Origin: Chitinophaga filiformis
GTDB lineage: Bacteria > Bacteroidota > Bacteroidia > Chitinophagales > Chitinophagaceae
Assembly: GCF_021646545.1 (NCBI RefSeq)
Contig: NZ_JAKIRP010000027.1
Location: forward strand, 1 to 64,000
Length of the DNA: 64,000 nt
Direction of reading: 5' to 3'
How positions within the stretch are numbered: the stretch's first letter is position 1; each line of letters starts with the position of its first letter. This document shows positions 25,448-34,925 of the stretch, one piece after another. The translations under genes and the position numbers were made by a program. The notes beneath the pieces were generated by a model. That model was not told where the DNA came from, did no database searches, and saw nothing but the letters and a program-made list of their open reading frames with translations.

Positions 25448-27655
25448 CTACTCCATTGTCTTCCTGTAATACGCCTGTACCGCCCTGATCTCCGCCCAGC
25501 TCACACCTTCTCCTAATCTCGCCTTGACAGGCGCCGACGCCGTAGCACCGAGCTCTTTCACCACCGGCAGTATCAGCGCAATTTTTTTCTCATCGATAAA
25601 CCTGTTAAGCTGCAATTCATCGTTTGCCACACAATCTGCCAGATGGCTCTCTACGGTGCTCATGGCCAGCCCACGTTCAGTGGCAATGTCCTGTAGCGTT
25701 TTACCAGCGAGGAACAGCTCGAGCGTTCCTCTTCTGCTATCACCAGCCTCTCTCGTCTTCTTCACAGGTTTTTCTTTAACCTTTTCCTCTTGCGCAGGCC
25801 GGCGTAAGGCTTCATAGTCAGGCAGCCCTTCATTGAACTTTACGTTACCGTAACTGGCATCAGCAAATAGCTGTAAGCGGCTCCACAGGAAATGTTCGAG
25901 GCCCGACAACTGCAGTACATATTTCTTTATCTTGGGAATATCCTTTACGATATCTCTTTCCCGGCGTACGGGTTGTATAAAAGATTCATAGATCTCATTA
26001 GTAAAATAAGCTACTGCCTTGCCAACACGCTCGCTGAGAAGGACGGTATTACCTGTTTGCAGCACTTCCTTCAGCAGAGGATCCAATTGCTGCCGAAATT
26101 TTAATCCAACCTCATGCAACTGTGCCGCCCGCTGCTGTAAGTTACGGCTTAGCGTGACCGCACTTTCCATCCCGACCATCTTTTTATCACGCAACCACGC
26201 AGCATGTAATTGTAACTCTGCCAGGATTTTTTCTGCGCTGAACAACTTCAGCAACTGTTCCGCCCAGAAAACCATCTTCTCACCTTCCAGCAGCATCTCC
26301 AGTTCCTCCTCTTTGTGAAAACGGGAAGAAAATGCAAGGACCTGTTCATCCGTACGGATCGCTCCCGGATGGATCCGCGAGTGCAACACCAATCCGTCCA
26401 GGGAGGTACAACGGCTCAAAGCCACGTATACCTGCCCCGGTGCAAATGCGTTCCCTGCGTCAATAATTGCCTTTTCGAAAGTAAGCCCCTGACTTTTATG
26501 TATTGTAATAGCCCATGCCAGGCGGATAGGATACTGTGTGAAACTCCCTATTTCTTCCTCATCAACCGATCCTTCCACTTTATTCCAGGAATAGCGGATA
26601 TTACGCCAGGTCTCTTTTTCCAGCACCAGCGTTTCCCCACTGTTGGCAAGTGTTACCACGATCTTATCGTCAGGCAGGATCTCTGTAACCGTAGCCAGCT
26701 TTCCGTTGAAATAACGGCGTGGCTCTGCCACATCATTTTTGATGAACATCACCTGCGCGCCTGCTTTGATACGCAGGTCCATATCTGTCGGAAGCGCTTT
26801 GTCACTAAAATCGCCCTTGATTTCTCCCGAGAATGTATGGATGCTACCCGGCATTGCAGCGAGGCGTGCATTGTTGATCTCATCTGCCCGGCGGTTGTGG
26901 GTAGTTAATACGATATACTGATCTCCATCGCCGGTGAAATGTGGCAGGTAACGTTGATTTAAGGTCTCGAGGTCGTCCCAGTCCAGTGTGCTGTTACGCA
27001 CACCATTCAGCAGGTTAATGAATGTCGCTTCATTCTGCCGGTAGATCTTATTCAGCTCGATGAACAAAGGGGGCGCCTGTTGCATCACTCTTGCATGAAA
27101 AAAGAATACACTTTCATAACAATCTTTCAGCAATTGCCATTGCTGATCGGGCATAACTGGCGGCAACTGAAAAAGATCACCTATGTACAGTACCTGTACA
27201 CCACCAAAAGGCAATAAAGGTTGGTTACGGAAATGCCGGAGAATAGCGTCGATCGCATCCAGTGTATCTGCACGTACCATGCTCACCTCATCGATGATCA
27301 GCAATTCCATTTCACGCAGCAACTCTTTTTTGTCGTGATTGAAACGGATATTGCGGAACAGGGCATGTGCATCTGTCACGCCGTTATCTACGCCAAAAAG
27401 ATGTGCTCCTGATGGCACATATGGACCAAAAGGCAACTGGAAAAAAGAGTGCATGGTCACTCCACCCGCATTGATGGCAGCGACACCCGTGGGCGCTACC
27501 ACAACGGTGTTCTTGCTGGTATGTTGTCTGATATATTTCAGGAAAGTGGTTTTCCCGGTACCGGCTTTACCGGTCAGGAAGATATGGCGGTTGGTATGAT
27601 TAATATAGTCTGCCGCCAGATGAAACATCCTGTTATTACTATCCGGTTGTGACAT
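25448..27655 (-). CDS. PIF1-like SF1 helicase with C-terminal helix-turn-helix
   Basis: 735 residues. Walker A GKAGTGKTTFLKYI is at about residues 28-41, followed by TGVAAINAGGVTMHSFF (motif Ia), LLIIDEVSMVRADTLDAID (Walker B), FGGVQVLYIGDLFQLPPV (motif III), and late motifs SQGLTFEKAIID and GQVYVALSRC. The C-terminus holds a RecQ-like HTH_40 domain (GTLELFLAGKTLQDIATERGL with TVESHLADC). PIF1-type enzymes are 5'-3' DNA helicases for replication forks, G4 DNA or recombination intermediates. This helicase plus HTH form is common in Bacteroidota. It starts 54 nt from the next minus-strand gene upstream. Confidence 0.9.
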   Translation of the reverse strand: MSQPDSNNRMFHLAADYINHTNRHIFLTGKAGTGKTTFLKYIRQHTSKNTVVVAPTGVAAINAGGVTMHSFFQLPFGPYVPSGAHLFGVDNGVTDAHALFRNIRFNHDKKELLREMELLIIDEVSMVRADTLDAIDAILRHFRNQPLLPFGGVQVLYIGDLFQLPPVMPDQQWQLLKDCYESVFFFHARVMQQAPPLFIELNKIYRQNEATFINLLNGVRNSTLDWDDLETLNQRYLPHFTGDGDQYIVLTTHNRRADEINNARLAAMPGSIHTFSGEIKGDFSDKALPTDMDLRIKAGAQVMFIKNDVAEPRRYFNGKLATVTEILPDDKIVVTLANSGETLVLEKETWRNIRYSWNKVEGSVDEEEIGSFTQYPIRLAWAITIHKSQGLTFEKAIIDAGNAFAPGQVYVALSRCTSLDGLVLHSRIHPGAIRTDEQVLAFSSRFHKEEELEMLLEGEKMVFWAEQLLKLFSAEKILAELQLHAAWLRDKKMVGMESAVTLSRNLQQRAAQLHEVGLKFRQQLDPLLKEVLQTGNTVLLSERVGKAVAYFTNEIYESFIQPVRRERDIVKDIPKIKKYVLQLSGLEHFLWSRLQLFADASYGNVKFNEGLPDYEALRRPAQEEKVKEKPVKKTREAGDSRRGTLELFLAGKTLQDIATERGLAMSTVESHLADCVANDELQLNRFIDEKKIALILPVVKELGATASAPVKARLGEGVSWAEIRAVQAYYRKTME

Positions 27656-27709
27656 CTGAAAAATGTAAGATTAAAAAATGCAAACGTCGAAATTAGATAA
27701 AAATCAGCA

Positions 27710-28603
27710 TTATTTGCTGACCGTCACAGACCATTCCGGTCCGCTTTTCACATGATGAGTCGTAGAGAAATCACCCATATTTACTGCAAACGACAAATTG
27801 AGCAAACTATTCAGGTAAGCGAGTTCCTTCCCTTCCGGAACAGCGGCAAATGTGTTGGCAAATGGTATGGCTCCGCTGTATACCCGCTCATTTCCCCGGT
27901 AAATACTTACTTTCAACAGATCGCCCGGCTGTACCTGCAGTTTGCTGAAAGTCTGCTGATCGATATTCGTCCAGATGTTGCCATATTGTACATCCAGTAC
28001 CGGGATATTCCCCTTTACGGTGTCATTGGCAAACACCGGCGCCTGGAACGCAATACTTACTACCGAATCAGCCAGTTTTGGCCCCACCTGCTGAAAGGTG
28101 ATCTTTCCGGCGGCCAGTTTACCAGCTGTATACGCATAAACATCCCTGCCATGGAAAGTATAGGATGCACCGGAATTCCTTCTTCGGTTCACCGCTTCAT
28201 CGATTTCCCTGATCTCTGCGATACCCAGCTGCCTGGCCACAAGTGTAAGCGTGCCATTGTCGGGCGTTACAAAATAATGCCCACTCCTGGTTTTAAGCAC
28301 TACAGACTTGCGGTCAGAACCTACCCCCGGATCTACTACAGACACGAACACGGTACCTGCGGGCCAGTAAGGAGCAGTCTGCTGCAGGCGGTAAGCGGCC
28401 TCCCAGATGTTGTATGCCGGTATTTCATGCGTTAGGTCGAACATCGGTATGTTGGGAGACAGGCTGTAAACTACGCCTTTCATTTCAGCTACAGCTCCGT
28501 CTTTTAGTCCGAAGTCCGTCTGAAAGACCAATGCATGCCGCCGTTGTGCAAAAGCGGAAAAGAAAATGAAAATCAAACAATGGAAAAGGAATACATGTTT
28601 CAT
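27710..28603 (-). CDS. Exported SAM hydroxide adenosyltransferase (DUF62) family protein
   Basis: 297 residues. It matches the S-adenosylmethionine hydrolase (DUF62/SAM_HAT) family: FQTDFGLKDGAVAEMKGV, MFDLTHEIPAYNIWEAAYRL, FVSVVDPGVGSDRKSVVLKT and FVTPDNGTLTLVA are its conserved blocks. Known members split SAM to adenosine and methionine in the cytoplasm. This one begins with a clear signal peptide (MKHVFLFHCLIFIFFSAFA, cut near AQ), which predicts export to the periplasm, an unusual place for SAM. Its substrate may therefore differ. Confidence 0.85.
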   Translation of the reverse strand: MKHVFLFHCLIFIFFSAFAQRRHALVFQTDFGLKDGAVAEMKGVVYSLSPNIPMFDLTHEIPAYNIWEAAYRLQQTAPYWPAGTVFVSVVDPGVGSDRKSVVLKTRSGHYFVTPDNGTLTLVARQLGIAEIREIDEAVNRRRNSGASYTFHGRDVYAYTAGKLAAGKITFQQVGPKLADSVVSIAFQAPVFANDTVKGNIPVLDVQYGNIWTNIDQQTFSKLQVQPGDLLKVSIYRGNERVYSGAIPFANTFAAVPEGKELAYLNSLLNLSFAVNMGDFSTTHHVKSGPEWSVTVSK

Positions 28604-28722
28604 CTCCGCAAATTAGCAAATTCTTCCGCAATATTTGCTGAGCATGCCTGATCAAATTTGTACGGTATTTGGTGGAATGTATCTGAGAACGTTTTATTCT
28701 TCAACACCAATACTTTAAGCAC

Positions 28723-29061
28723 ATGAACGGTTATCATTTCTACAAGGATTGTATTGACAATTGTCTGCGCTGCGCCGCTGTTTGTAATCATTGTGCATCC
28801 TCCTGCACACAGGAGAAAGATGTCACGATGATGGCCCGCTGCATCAGGTTGGATATGGAATGTGCAGCCACCTGTTATGCAACAGCGCAATTAATGAGTC
28901 TGGGTAGCAGCTACGCAGTACAGCTATGTTCCGTTTGCGCTGACATCTGCGAGGCCTGTGCAGCTGAATGTGGCAGACACAGCGAAAACGAACACTGCCG
29001 GGAATGTGCGGAGATCTGTAAACAATGTGCTGAGGCCTGCAGAAAAATGCTCGTTTCCTAA
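28723..29061 (+). CDS. Four-helix-bundle copper-binding protein (DUF326/Csp-like)
   Basis: 112 residues with about 20 cysteines arranged in CxxC and CxxxC patterns along predicted helices (CIDNCLRCAAVCNHCASSC, CSVCADICEACAAEC, CRECAEICKQCAEACR). This matches cytosolic copper storage proteins, which hold many Cu(I) ions inside a four-helix bundle. It has no signal peptide. The stop codon overlaps the start of the next gene (TAATG), so the two are translationally coupled. Confidence 0.88.
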   Translation: MNGYHFYKDCIDNCLRCAAVCNHCASSCTQEKDVTMMARCIRLDMECAATCYATAQLMSLGSSYAVQLCSVCADICEACAAECGRHSENEHCRECAEICKQCAEACRKMLVS

Positions 29062-29603
29062 TGGTCATACTTGCTGATATTGAAGAATTTGCCCGCCAGG
29101 CCCATGGGGACCAGCAACGGAAATTTGCGGATGAACCTTATATCCAGCATCCTATCCGGGTCATGCAGTTATGCAGGGAATATACATCAGATCTTCCGGT
29201 ATTATCAGCAGCGCTGCTGCACGATGTACTGGAAGATACTGCTGTAACGAAAGAGGAACTTTCCAGTTATCTGAGGGATGTTATGAAACCGGAAGACGCC
29301 CAAAGGACACTTACCCTCACGGTAGAGTTGACGGACATTTATGTTAAAAAGAATTATCCGAACTGGAACAGGCGCAAACGAAAGAATGCGGAGGCAGCCC
29401 GGCTGGGAAAAGTAAGCGCCGCCGCGCAGACTATTAAGTATGCTGATATCATTGACAATAGTCTCGATATCAGCAATTCCTCTTCGGACTTCAAACCGAA
29501 GTTCCTGCATGAATGCCGGGCCTTGCTAAAGGTAATGGATAAAGGTAATCCTGAACTCCGGCAAAGAGCGATTGCGACTGTCAATAGTTTTCTTGAGAAG
29601 TGA
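29061..29603 (+). CDS. Small HD-domain phosphohydrolase (RSH/MESH1-like)
   Basis: 180 residues. The N-terminal half matches the hydrolase domain of RelA/SpoT homologues: AHGDQQRKFADEPYIQHPIRV (first metal His), LLHDVLEDTAVTKEEL (HD and ED motifs) and, later, KYADIIDNSLDI. This pattern suggests a stand-alone (p)ppGpp hydrolase of the MESH1 type, without a synthetase domain. It overlaps the copper-storage gene by one base; no known link explains the pairing. Confidence 0.8.
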   Translation: MVILADIEEFARQAHGDQQRKFADEPYIQHPIRVMQLCREYTSDLPVLSAALLHDVLEDTAVTKEELSSYLRDVMKPEDAQRTLTLTVELTDIYVKKNYPNWNRRKRKNAEAARLGKVSAAAQTIKYADIIDNSLDISNSSSDFKPKFLHECRALLKVMDKGNPELRQRAIATVNSFLEK

Positions 29604-29615
29604 AGATGAATTCCC

Positions 29616-30836
29616 TTATTCATACCGCAACGCTTCTATAGGATCCAGGCGGGAGGCCTTTTGTGCCGGATAATATCCGAAGAAAACACCTGTCAGCGCA
29701 CACACCATAAAAGACAATACAATGGAAGACTCCGATACCATCGTAGGCCAGTTCAGGAAATATGTAATGAGCTTTGCCGATGTAATTCCTAACACCACTC
29801 CTATCAGTCCGCCGGTAATGCTGATCATAATCGCTTCTATCAGGAATTGCATGAGTATATCAATACCTCTTGCACCGATGGACATACGCAATCCTATTTC
29901 ACGTGTACGTTCGGTAACAGATACATACATGATATTCATGATGCCGATCCCTCCAATGATGAGAGAAATACCGGCAATAGCTGTCAGTAATATTGTTAGC
30001 AGGTTGCTGGTGGAACTCAATGTATTGATCAGTTCCGCCATTGTCCTGACCTGAAAGTCATTTTCATCAGCATCTCTTAAGCGGTGCGTTTTCCGCAGAA
30101 TGGTCTCAATTTCCTTGGTGGCGGCGTCCGTTGCTGCTTCGCTTACCGCCGAAACATATAACGTACGGAAATAAATAGTGGCCAGAATGCGCTTCTGTAC
30201 AGTTGTATAGGGCGCCAGGATTACATCGTCCTGGTCCTGGCCGAAGGAACTCTGCCCCTTTGCTGCCAGCACACCTATCACCTGGAAAGGAATGTTATTA
30301 AAACGGATGATCTTTCCTACAGGATTCTCACCATTGGGGAACAGGTTACTGACCACTGTTTGCCCCAGCAGACAGACCTTCGCAGAAGCCCTTACATCCT
30401 CATCTGTAAAGGCAACGCCGTCCTGCAAGGTCCACTTCCGTATATCGAGATAAGCGGGACTCACACCCTGGATACTGGTAGGCCAGTTGAATGCGCCGTT
30501 GATAGATTGTCCGGTGGAAGTGGCCGCCGGAGAAATAGCACTGATATTAAGCGCCTGTTTCTGTATAGCCTTTACATCTTCAATGGTCAGCGTTTGTACG
30601 CTGGCACCTTCCAGTCTGGCGCCCCCGGTCACATTACTGGCGGGCAGGATAGTGATCATGTTGGAACCCATACTGGAAAGCTGCGACTGGATACTCTCCT
30701 TGGAACCCTGTCCGATAGCCACCATGGCGATAACCGCGGCTACCCCGATGATGATGCCCAGCATGGTGAGGAAAGCCCTCAGTTTATTTCGCTGTAAGGC
30801 TTTCAATGCAATCCTTATGAGGTTCAGAATGTTCAT
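29616..30836 (-). CDS. MacB-type ABC transporter permease
   Basis: 406 residues. An N-terminal transmembrane helix (FLTMLGIIIGVAAVIAMVAIG) is followed by a large periplasmic MacB core domain (about 45-260) and three C-terminal transmembrane helices (ending at RLDPIEALRYE). The GIGIMNIMYVSVTERTREIGLRMSIGA motif is typical of FtsX/MacB permeases. It should work with the ATPase 2 nt upstream and the adaptor and TolC genes of the same operon, as an efflux or export pump. The substrate is unknown. Confidence 0.93.
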   Translation of the reverse strand: MNILNLIRIALKALQRNKLRAFLTMLGIIIGVAAVIAMVAIGQGSKESIQSQLSSMGSNMITILPASNVTGGARLEGASVQTLTIEDVKAIQKQALNISAISPAATSTGQSINGAFNWPTSIQGVSPAYLDIRKWTLQDGVAFTDEDVRASAKVCLLGQTVVSNLFPNGENPVGKIIRFNNIPFQVIGVLAAKGQSSFGQDQDDVILAPYTTVQKRILATIYFRTLYVSAVSEAATDAATKEIETILRKTHRLRDADENDFQVRTMAELINTLSSTSNLLTILLTAIAGISLIIGGIGIMNIMYVSVTERTREIGLRMSIGARGIDILMQFLIEAIMISITGGLIGVVLGITSAKLITYFLNWPTMVSESSIVLSFMVCALTGVFFGYYPAQKASRLDPIEALRYE

Positions 30837-30838
30837 AA

Positions 30839-31588
30839 TCAGTAGTCATCTGCCGGCGGCAATGCAGCCAGCGCTTCTTTTGCGGAACGTATATTTTCAT
30901 TAACAGTATCCTTTACTACCTTTCCGTCACGCAGCATCACCGTACGGCTGCTGAAGGCTGCAATATCCGGCTCGTGCGTAACGAATACGATTGTCTTTCC
31001 CTGTTCTCTGTTTAACTCCTGCATCAGGGCCATGATCTCATAAGAGGTACGCGTATCCAGGTTACCGGTGGCTTCATCTGCCAGTATCATCACGGGTTCG
31101 TTGACCAGGGCACGGGCGATAGCCACACGTTGCTGCTGCCCCCCGGATAACTGATTGGGGGTGTGGCCCAGTCTTTCTCCCAGCTTCACAGCCTCCAGTG
31201 AGTGTATTGCCTTTTGTCTGCGTTGTTCATGACTAACTTCCATATTGTACAGTAAGGGCAACTCCACATTTTCCAGAGCTGAAGTCCGGGGCAGCAGGTT
31301 ATAAGCCTGGAATACGAAGCCGATCTTCCTGTTGCGCAAACGCGCCAGTTCATTGCGGGACAGCTGTCCTATGTTGAAACCATCCAGCAGGTAGTTCCCG
31401 TCCGTCGGTTTATCGAGGCACCCCAATATGTTCAGCAACGTGGTTTTACCAGAGCCGCTGCTACCCATAATGGTCACAAATTCGCCTGCATACACATCGA
31501 AGGAGACGCCTTTTAGTGCACGCACTATCTCCGTGCCCATACGGAATTCCCGCTTGATGTTCTGTATTTCGAGGATCTTTTTGTTCAT
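30839..31588 (-). CDS. MacB/LolD-type ABC transporter ATP-binding protein
   Basis: 249 residues, a complete ABC ATPase: Walker A GSSGSGKTTLLN near residue 42, Q-loop FQAYNLLPRTSALENVELPL, signature LSGGQQQRVAIARAL and Walker B MILADEATGNLD. It drives the separate permease encoded 2 nt downstream. Its ATG overlaps the stop of the adaptor gene by 4 nt (ATGA). In E. coli MacB these two parts are one chain; here they are split, as is common outside enterobacteria. Confidence 0.94.
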   Translation of the reverse strand: MNKKILEIQNIKREFRMGTEIVRALKGVSFDVYAGEFVTIMGSSGSGKTTLLNILGCLDKPTDGNYLLDGFNIGQLSRNELARLRNRKIGFVFQAYNLLPRTSALENVELPLLYNMEVSHEQRRQKAIHSLEAVKLGERLGHTPNQLSGGQQQRVAIARALVNEPVMILADEATGNLDTRTSYEIMALMQELNREQGKTIVFVTHEPDIAAFSSRTVMLRDGKVVKDTVNENIRSAKEALAALPPADDY

Positions 31589-32838
31589 CGTCTTCTTCTT
31601 TGCGGCATGAAAGGACTGGCCTGTCCACCACTACCTGCAGCCTTTTTATCAGTTAGCTCCTGCATACCCGTTATAACATCGTCATCCGGCGACAGTCCTG
31701 AGACTACTTCAGCCCGGGTATTATCATTCAACCCTATCTCCACTTTTTTCTGCAGCAGGGTATCTCCTCTTTGCACCCATACATAGTTCAATGCCTCGGC
31801 AGTTTTTCCCTTATCAGGGCTCATACGCCTGGTAGTATCCCTGCTACCGCCGGTGACAGGCATTGCCCTTTTATGACGTTCCGCAGCCGCCGGTGCTATA
31901 GCGATGAGCGTATACTTCTTCGACAAGGCCGAATCAGGTCTGAACATCAAGGCTTTTGCAGGAATAAGCATGACATTATCTTTTTCAGCGGTATAAATGG
32001 TCACGGTAGCGGTCATACCCGGCTTCAGTTTCATATCTTCATTGGATGCACTGATCATCGTGGTATAAGTCACGACATTGGCTGATACCAGGGGTTTCAA
32101 ACGGATCTCCTGCACTTTTCCGGCAAATTCCTGGTCCAGGTAAGCATCTACTGTAAATGACACCCGTTGGCTATCCCGTACATTTCCTATATCTGCTTCA
32201 TCCACGCTTGCCTGTACCTGCATTTTGGTAATATCCTTTGCCAGGACGAAGAATGTCGGGGTATTGAAGCTCGCTGCCACGGTTTGACCCACGCTTACAC
32301 TTCTGTTCAGTACAACACCATCTATCGGAGAATAGATATCTGCGAAAAACAGATTCCGTTGTGCTGTTCTCAGCGAGGCCCGGGCACTTTCCACACCGGC
32401 AATTGCAGCCTTATACAGATAATTTGCATTATCGTAGTCAGCCCGGCTGACAGCGCCGACCTTATAAAGCTGTTCCTCGCGCTTAAATTGGGCATCCTGA
32501 TATATTTGCTGGCTTTGCGCGTTTGCCAGCAACCCTTTGTTCCGGTCTACCTCTGCCTGTAGCAATACCTTATCCAACTCCGCCAGCAACTGTCCCTTCT
32601 TCACCTTTGAATTGAAGTCTGCATAGATGTATTTCAGTATTCCGGAGACCTGCGTACCTACCGCCACGGTGTCGACGGGTTGCACGGTGCCCGTTGCTGT
32701 TACACTGGTGGCAATATGCCCATAAACGGGCTTCTGTGTGCTGATCACCACAGGATTCTCTTTCTTGCGGAAAAAGAAGTACCAGACTGCCACCAGTGCC
32801 AGCAGCACTAATATTGTAATTACAATCTTCCTGTTCAT
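31585..32838 (-). CDS. MacA-like periplasmic adaptor protein
   Basis: 417 residues. One N-terminal membrane anchor (ITILVLLALVAVWYFFF) is followed by a barrel-sandwich lipoyl half (GTVQPVDTVAVGTQVSGILKYIYADFNSKVKKGQLLAELD), an alpha-hairpin with an RADYDNANYLYKAA stretch, the second lipoyl half (IYSPIDGVVLNRSVSVGQTV) and beta-barrel and membrane-proximal domains. It joins the inner-membrane pump to the outer-membrane channel. It ends at the ATPase start and follows the TolC gene by 16 nt. Confidence 0.93.
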   Translation of the reverse strand: MNRKIVITILVLLALVAVWYFFFRKKENPVVISTQKPVYGHIATSVTATGTVQPVDTVAVGTQVSGILKYIYADFNSKVKKGQLLAELDKVLLQAEVDRNKGLLANAQSQQIYQDAQFKREEQLYKVGAVSRADYDNANYLYKAAIAGVESARASLRTAQRNLFFADIYSPIDGVVLNRSVSVGQTVAASFNTPTFFVLAKDITKMQVQASVDEADIGNVRDSQRVSFTVDAYLDQEFAGKVQEIRLKPLVSANVVTYTTMISASNEDMKLKPGMTATVTIYTAEKDNVMLIPAKALMFRPDSALSKKYTLIAIAPAAAERHKRAMPVTGGSRDTTRRMSPDKGKTAEALNYVWVQRGDTLLQKKVEIGLNDNTRAEVVSGLSPDDDVITGMQELTDKKAAGSGGQASPFMPQRRRR

Positions 32839-32854
32839 CCGTTGTTATTTTATA

Positions 32855-34204
32855 CTATAATTTAACAGGCACTCCCCTGTAGAAATCATATATCCTTACG
32901 TACAAGGCCGCGCTATATTTAGCCTGAATGTATGCCTGCATGGACTGTACATACAGGTTCTTCTGCTGTAATACTTCAACAGTATTGGCAGCGCCGATCT
33001 TTAACTGTTCATTGGCGATACGGTAACTTTCCTGTGTGTAACGGAGTTGTTCTACAGCCGCATCGTACTGCCCCTGGGCATTCAATACATTAATGTATGC
33101 CCGTTCTACTTCCTGCGAGAGATTGATGCGGGTATTCTGCAAGGTCAGTTCCGCCTGTTCTACACCAATCTTTGCCTTTTCTTCATTCACACGATTGGCC
33201 CTGCGGCTGAAGATAGGGACAGACAGGGTAAGCCCCACCTGCTGATAAAAATTATTGTCCATCTGCTTCAGAAAGGTGTTATAATCGCCCTGCGCATAGC
33301 TGGTGCCAATACCCGCGCCGGCCGTCAGTGCAGGCAGATAACCCGCCCTCGCCTTCTTTACATCCAGCTCGGCTACCTGTACTCCCAGTTCACTGCTTTT
33401 TACTTCAGGTCGCGTAGCCAGCGCGGTTTTCTGCGCTTCCAGCAAGGGAGTGAGCAGTGCATACCCCATTAAAGTATCCGGTTCCACAATTTCGAAAGGC
33501 GTCTCTGTAGGCAGTTGCAGCAATTGCTTTAATACCAGCACATTCTGCCGGTGCGTGTTCTGTGCAGTTACCAGGGTATATTTATCGTTGGCCAGCTGCG
33601 CCTGTAGTTGTACAAGGTCTTTCAACGCAACCGAGCCTACATTGTAAAATTGCTGCTGTTGCTGTACCTGGGCCTCCGATGTAGCTACTACATCTTTTAC
33701 ATATACGATATTCTCTTTAGCCAGCAGAATGTTCAGGTATGCCTGGGTGATCTGAAGCGTTATATCATTGTCCACTGCTGCCAGATCCAGCCCTGCGACC
33801 CTTACCAGCAGGTCTTTTTGCACAATATCATTCTTCAGGTACCCTCCATTATATAATGTCACAGAAGAGTTGAGCGAAGTGTTTCCCGATACCCTGAGGC
33901 GTGACCGGAAATCGCCTGTAGTGGTATCTCTTTCTTTACCATGTGTTAAAGAAGGTGAAACATTCGCGGAAAGATTGGGCAATACCGCCGATTTTGACAA
34001 TAACAGGTCCTGTTCACTGCTAAGACGACTCAACCGGTAGCTGTTGAGGGTAATATTATTAGCCTTTGCATAATCCAGGCAGGCTTGCAAGTCCCACTTC
34101 CCCGGCAATTGTCCGGGTAACGCGGTACTGTCCTGTGCATGTAAAGGATCAATCCTCAACATGAGTATCAAAAAAAGAAACCGATGAATATATCTGTTGA
34201 CCAT
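32855..34204 (-). CDS. TolC-family outer membrane channel
   Basis: 449 residues with a signal peptide ending near LHAQD. The two-repeat outer membrane efflux protein layout is visible: WDLQACLDYAKANNITLNSYRLSRL begins the first helical repeat and TRPEVKSSELGVQVAELDVKKARAGYLPAL the second, each followed by strand and long coiled-coil segments. It forms the outer membrane exit of the pump. It is the first gene of the four-gene operon. The 274 nt upstream hold only a short direct repeat, ATTGGAATTAACT (near 34424 and 34443). Confidence 0.92.
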   Translation of the reverse strand: MVNRYIHRFLFLILMLRIDPLHAQDSTALPGQLPGKWDLQACLDYAKANNITLNSYRLSRLSSEQDLLLSKSAVLPNLSANVSPSLTHGKERDTTTGDFRSRLRVSGNTSLNSSVTLYNGGYLKNDIVQKDLLVRVAGLDLAAVDNDITLQITQAYLNILLAKENIVYVKDVVATSEAQVQQQQQFYNVGSVALKDLVQLQAQLANDKYTLVTAQNTHRQNVLVLKQLLQLPTETPFEIVEPDTLMGYALLTPLLEAQKTALATRPEVKSSELGVQVAELDVKKARAGYLPALTAGAGIGTSYAQGDYNTFLKQMDNNFYQQVGLTLSVPIFSRRANRVNEEKAKIGVEQAELTLQNTRINLSQEVERAYINVLNAQGQYDAAVEQLRYTQESYRIANEQLKIGAANTVEVLQQKNLYVQSMQAYIQAKYSAALYVRIYDFYRGVPVKL

Positions 34205-34478
34205 AAACTTGCTTTTCTGGTAACCGGTCTCTGATAAAGACTAAAAAGTATGCCACAGCAGGCATAGCAGCATTAAAGATGGCTTAAAATCCACCGATGG
34301 CTATTTGGGCCCGACGAGCAGGCATAAAAGCAACAGCATTATAAATAATCGGAATAAAATAAACTTCCCCGGGGGCCCTACAATATAAAGAAAGAAGACT
34401 AGCTTGAAATTTTCACTGTGTTATTGGAATTAACTGCTTGTCATTGGAATTAACTACACTGCTACCTTTCTTCCTTGT

Positions 34479-34913
34479 TTACCCCTTCTCTCTTTTAATA
34501 TCCGCCGGATCAATCACAGGCAATATCACCTTTCCGATCAGATCATTCTTCCCTTTTTCAAACAGCAGCCCCCTGGTGCTGTTGTAAGAGATATCAATCA
34601 GAAAATCCTCCAGGTCTTTATCAACAGCAATATCGGATTGCTTCTTTCCTACCCTGACCTTCTTCCATTCATTTATAACCGAAAATACGGCCACAGTCTC
34701 GATATACCCCACAGGTGTCATATGCGAACGCTCTGAACGCTTCACATATACCTCTACCTTCATCACAACGGCAATGTTTTTCTGTTTAGCATTCACACTT
34801 ACAGACGCCAGGACCTTCAATTCGCCACTGTACGTGTTTTTTTCCTCCAGCGGATTATAAGCCTTATAGTCTCTGATGTCAAGCGTTTCAATTGTGATGT
34901 TGAATCCGGGCAT
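34479..34913 (-). CDS. SecB-like chaperone, third gene of a toxin-antitoxin cassette
   Basis: 144 residues, no signal peptide. Long alternating strands (SGELKVLASVSVNAKQ, IAVVMKVEVYVKR, YIETVAVFSVINEW) are followed by a helix and then ISYNSTRGLLFEKGKNDLIG with KVILPVIDPADI. This tail resembles the end of SecB, where a helix leads into SRGxFPxLxLxPVNF. SecB-like chaperones next to a toxin-antitoxin pair (TAC systems) protect the antitoxin from degradation. The gene begins 12 nt after the XRE gene, in the gene order expected for such systems. Similarity is seen by eye and is moderate. Confidence 0.6.
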   Translation of the reverse strand: MPGFNITIETLDIRDYKAYNPLEEKNTYSGELKVLASVSVNAKQKNIAVVMKVEVYVKRSERSHMTPVGYIETVAVFSVINEWKKVRVGKKQSDIAVDKDLEDFLIDISYNSTRGLLFEKGKNDLIGKVILPVIDPADIKREKG

Positions 34914-34925
34914 ACCTGATAATTA

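Noticed and set aside
28600..28890. 96-residue minus-strand frame over the copper-storage gene
   Set aside because: It is a shadow of the Cys-rich plus-strand gene and has no independent support.
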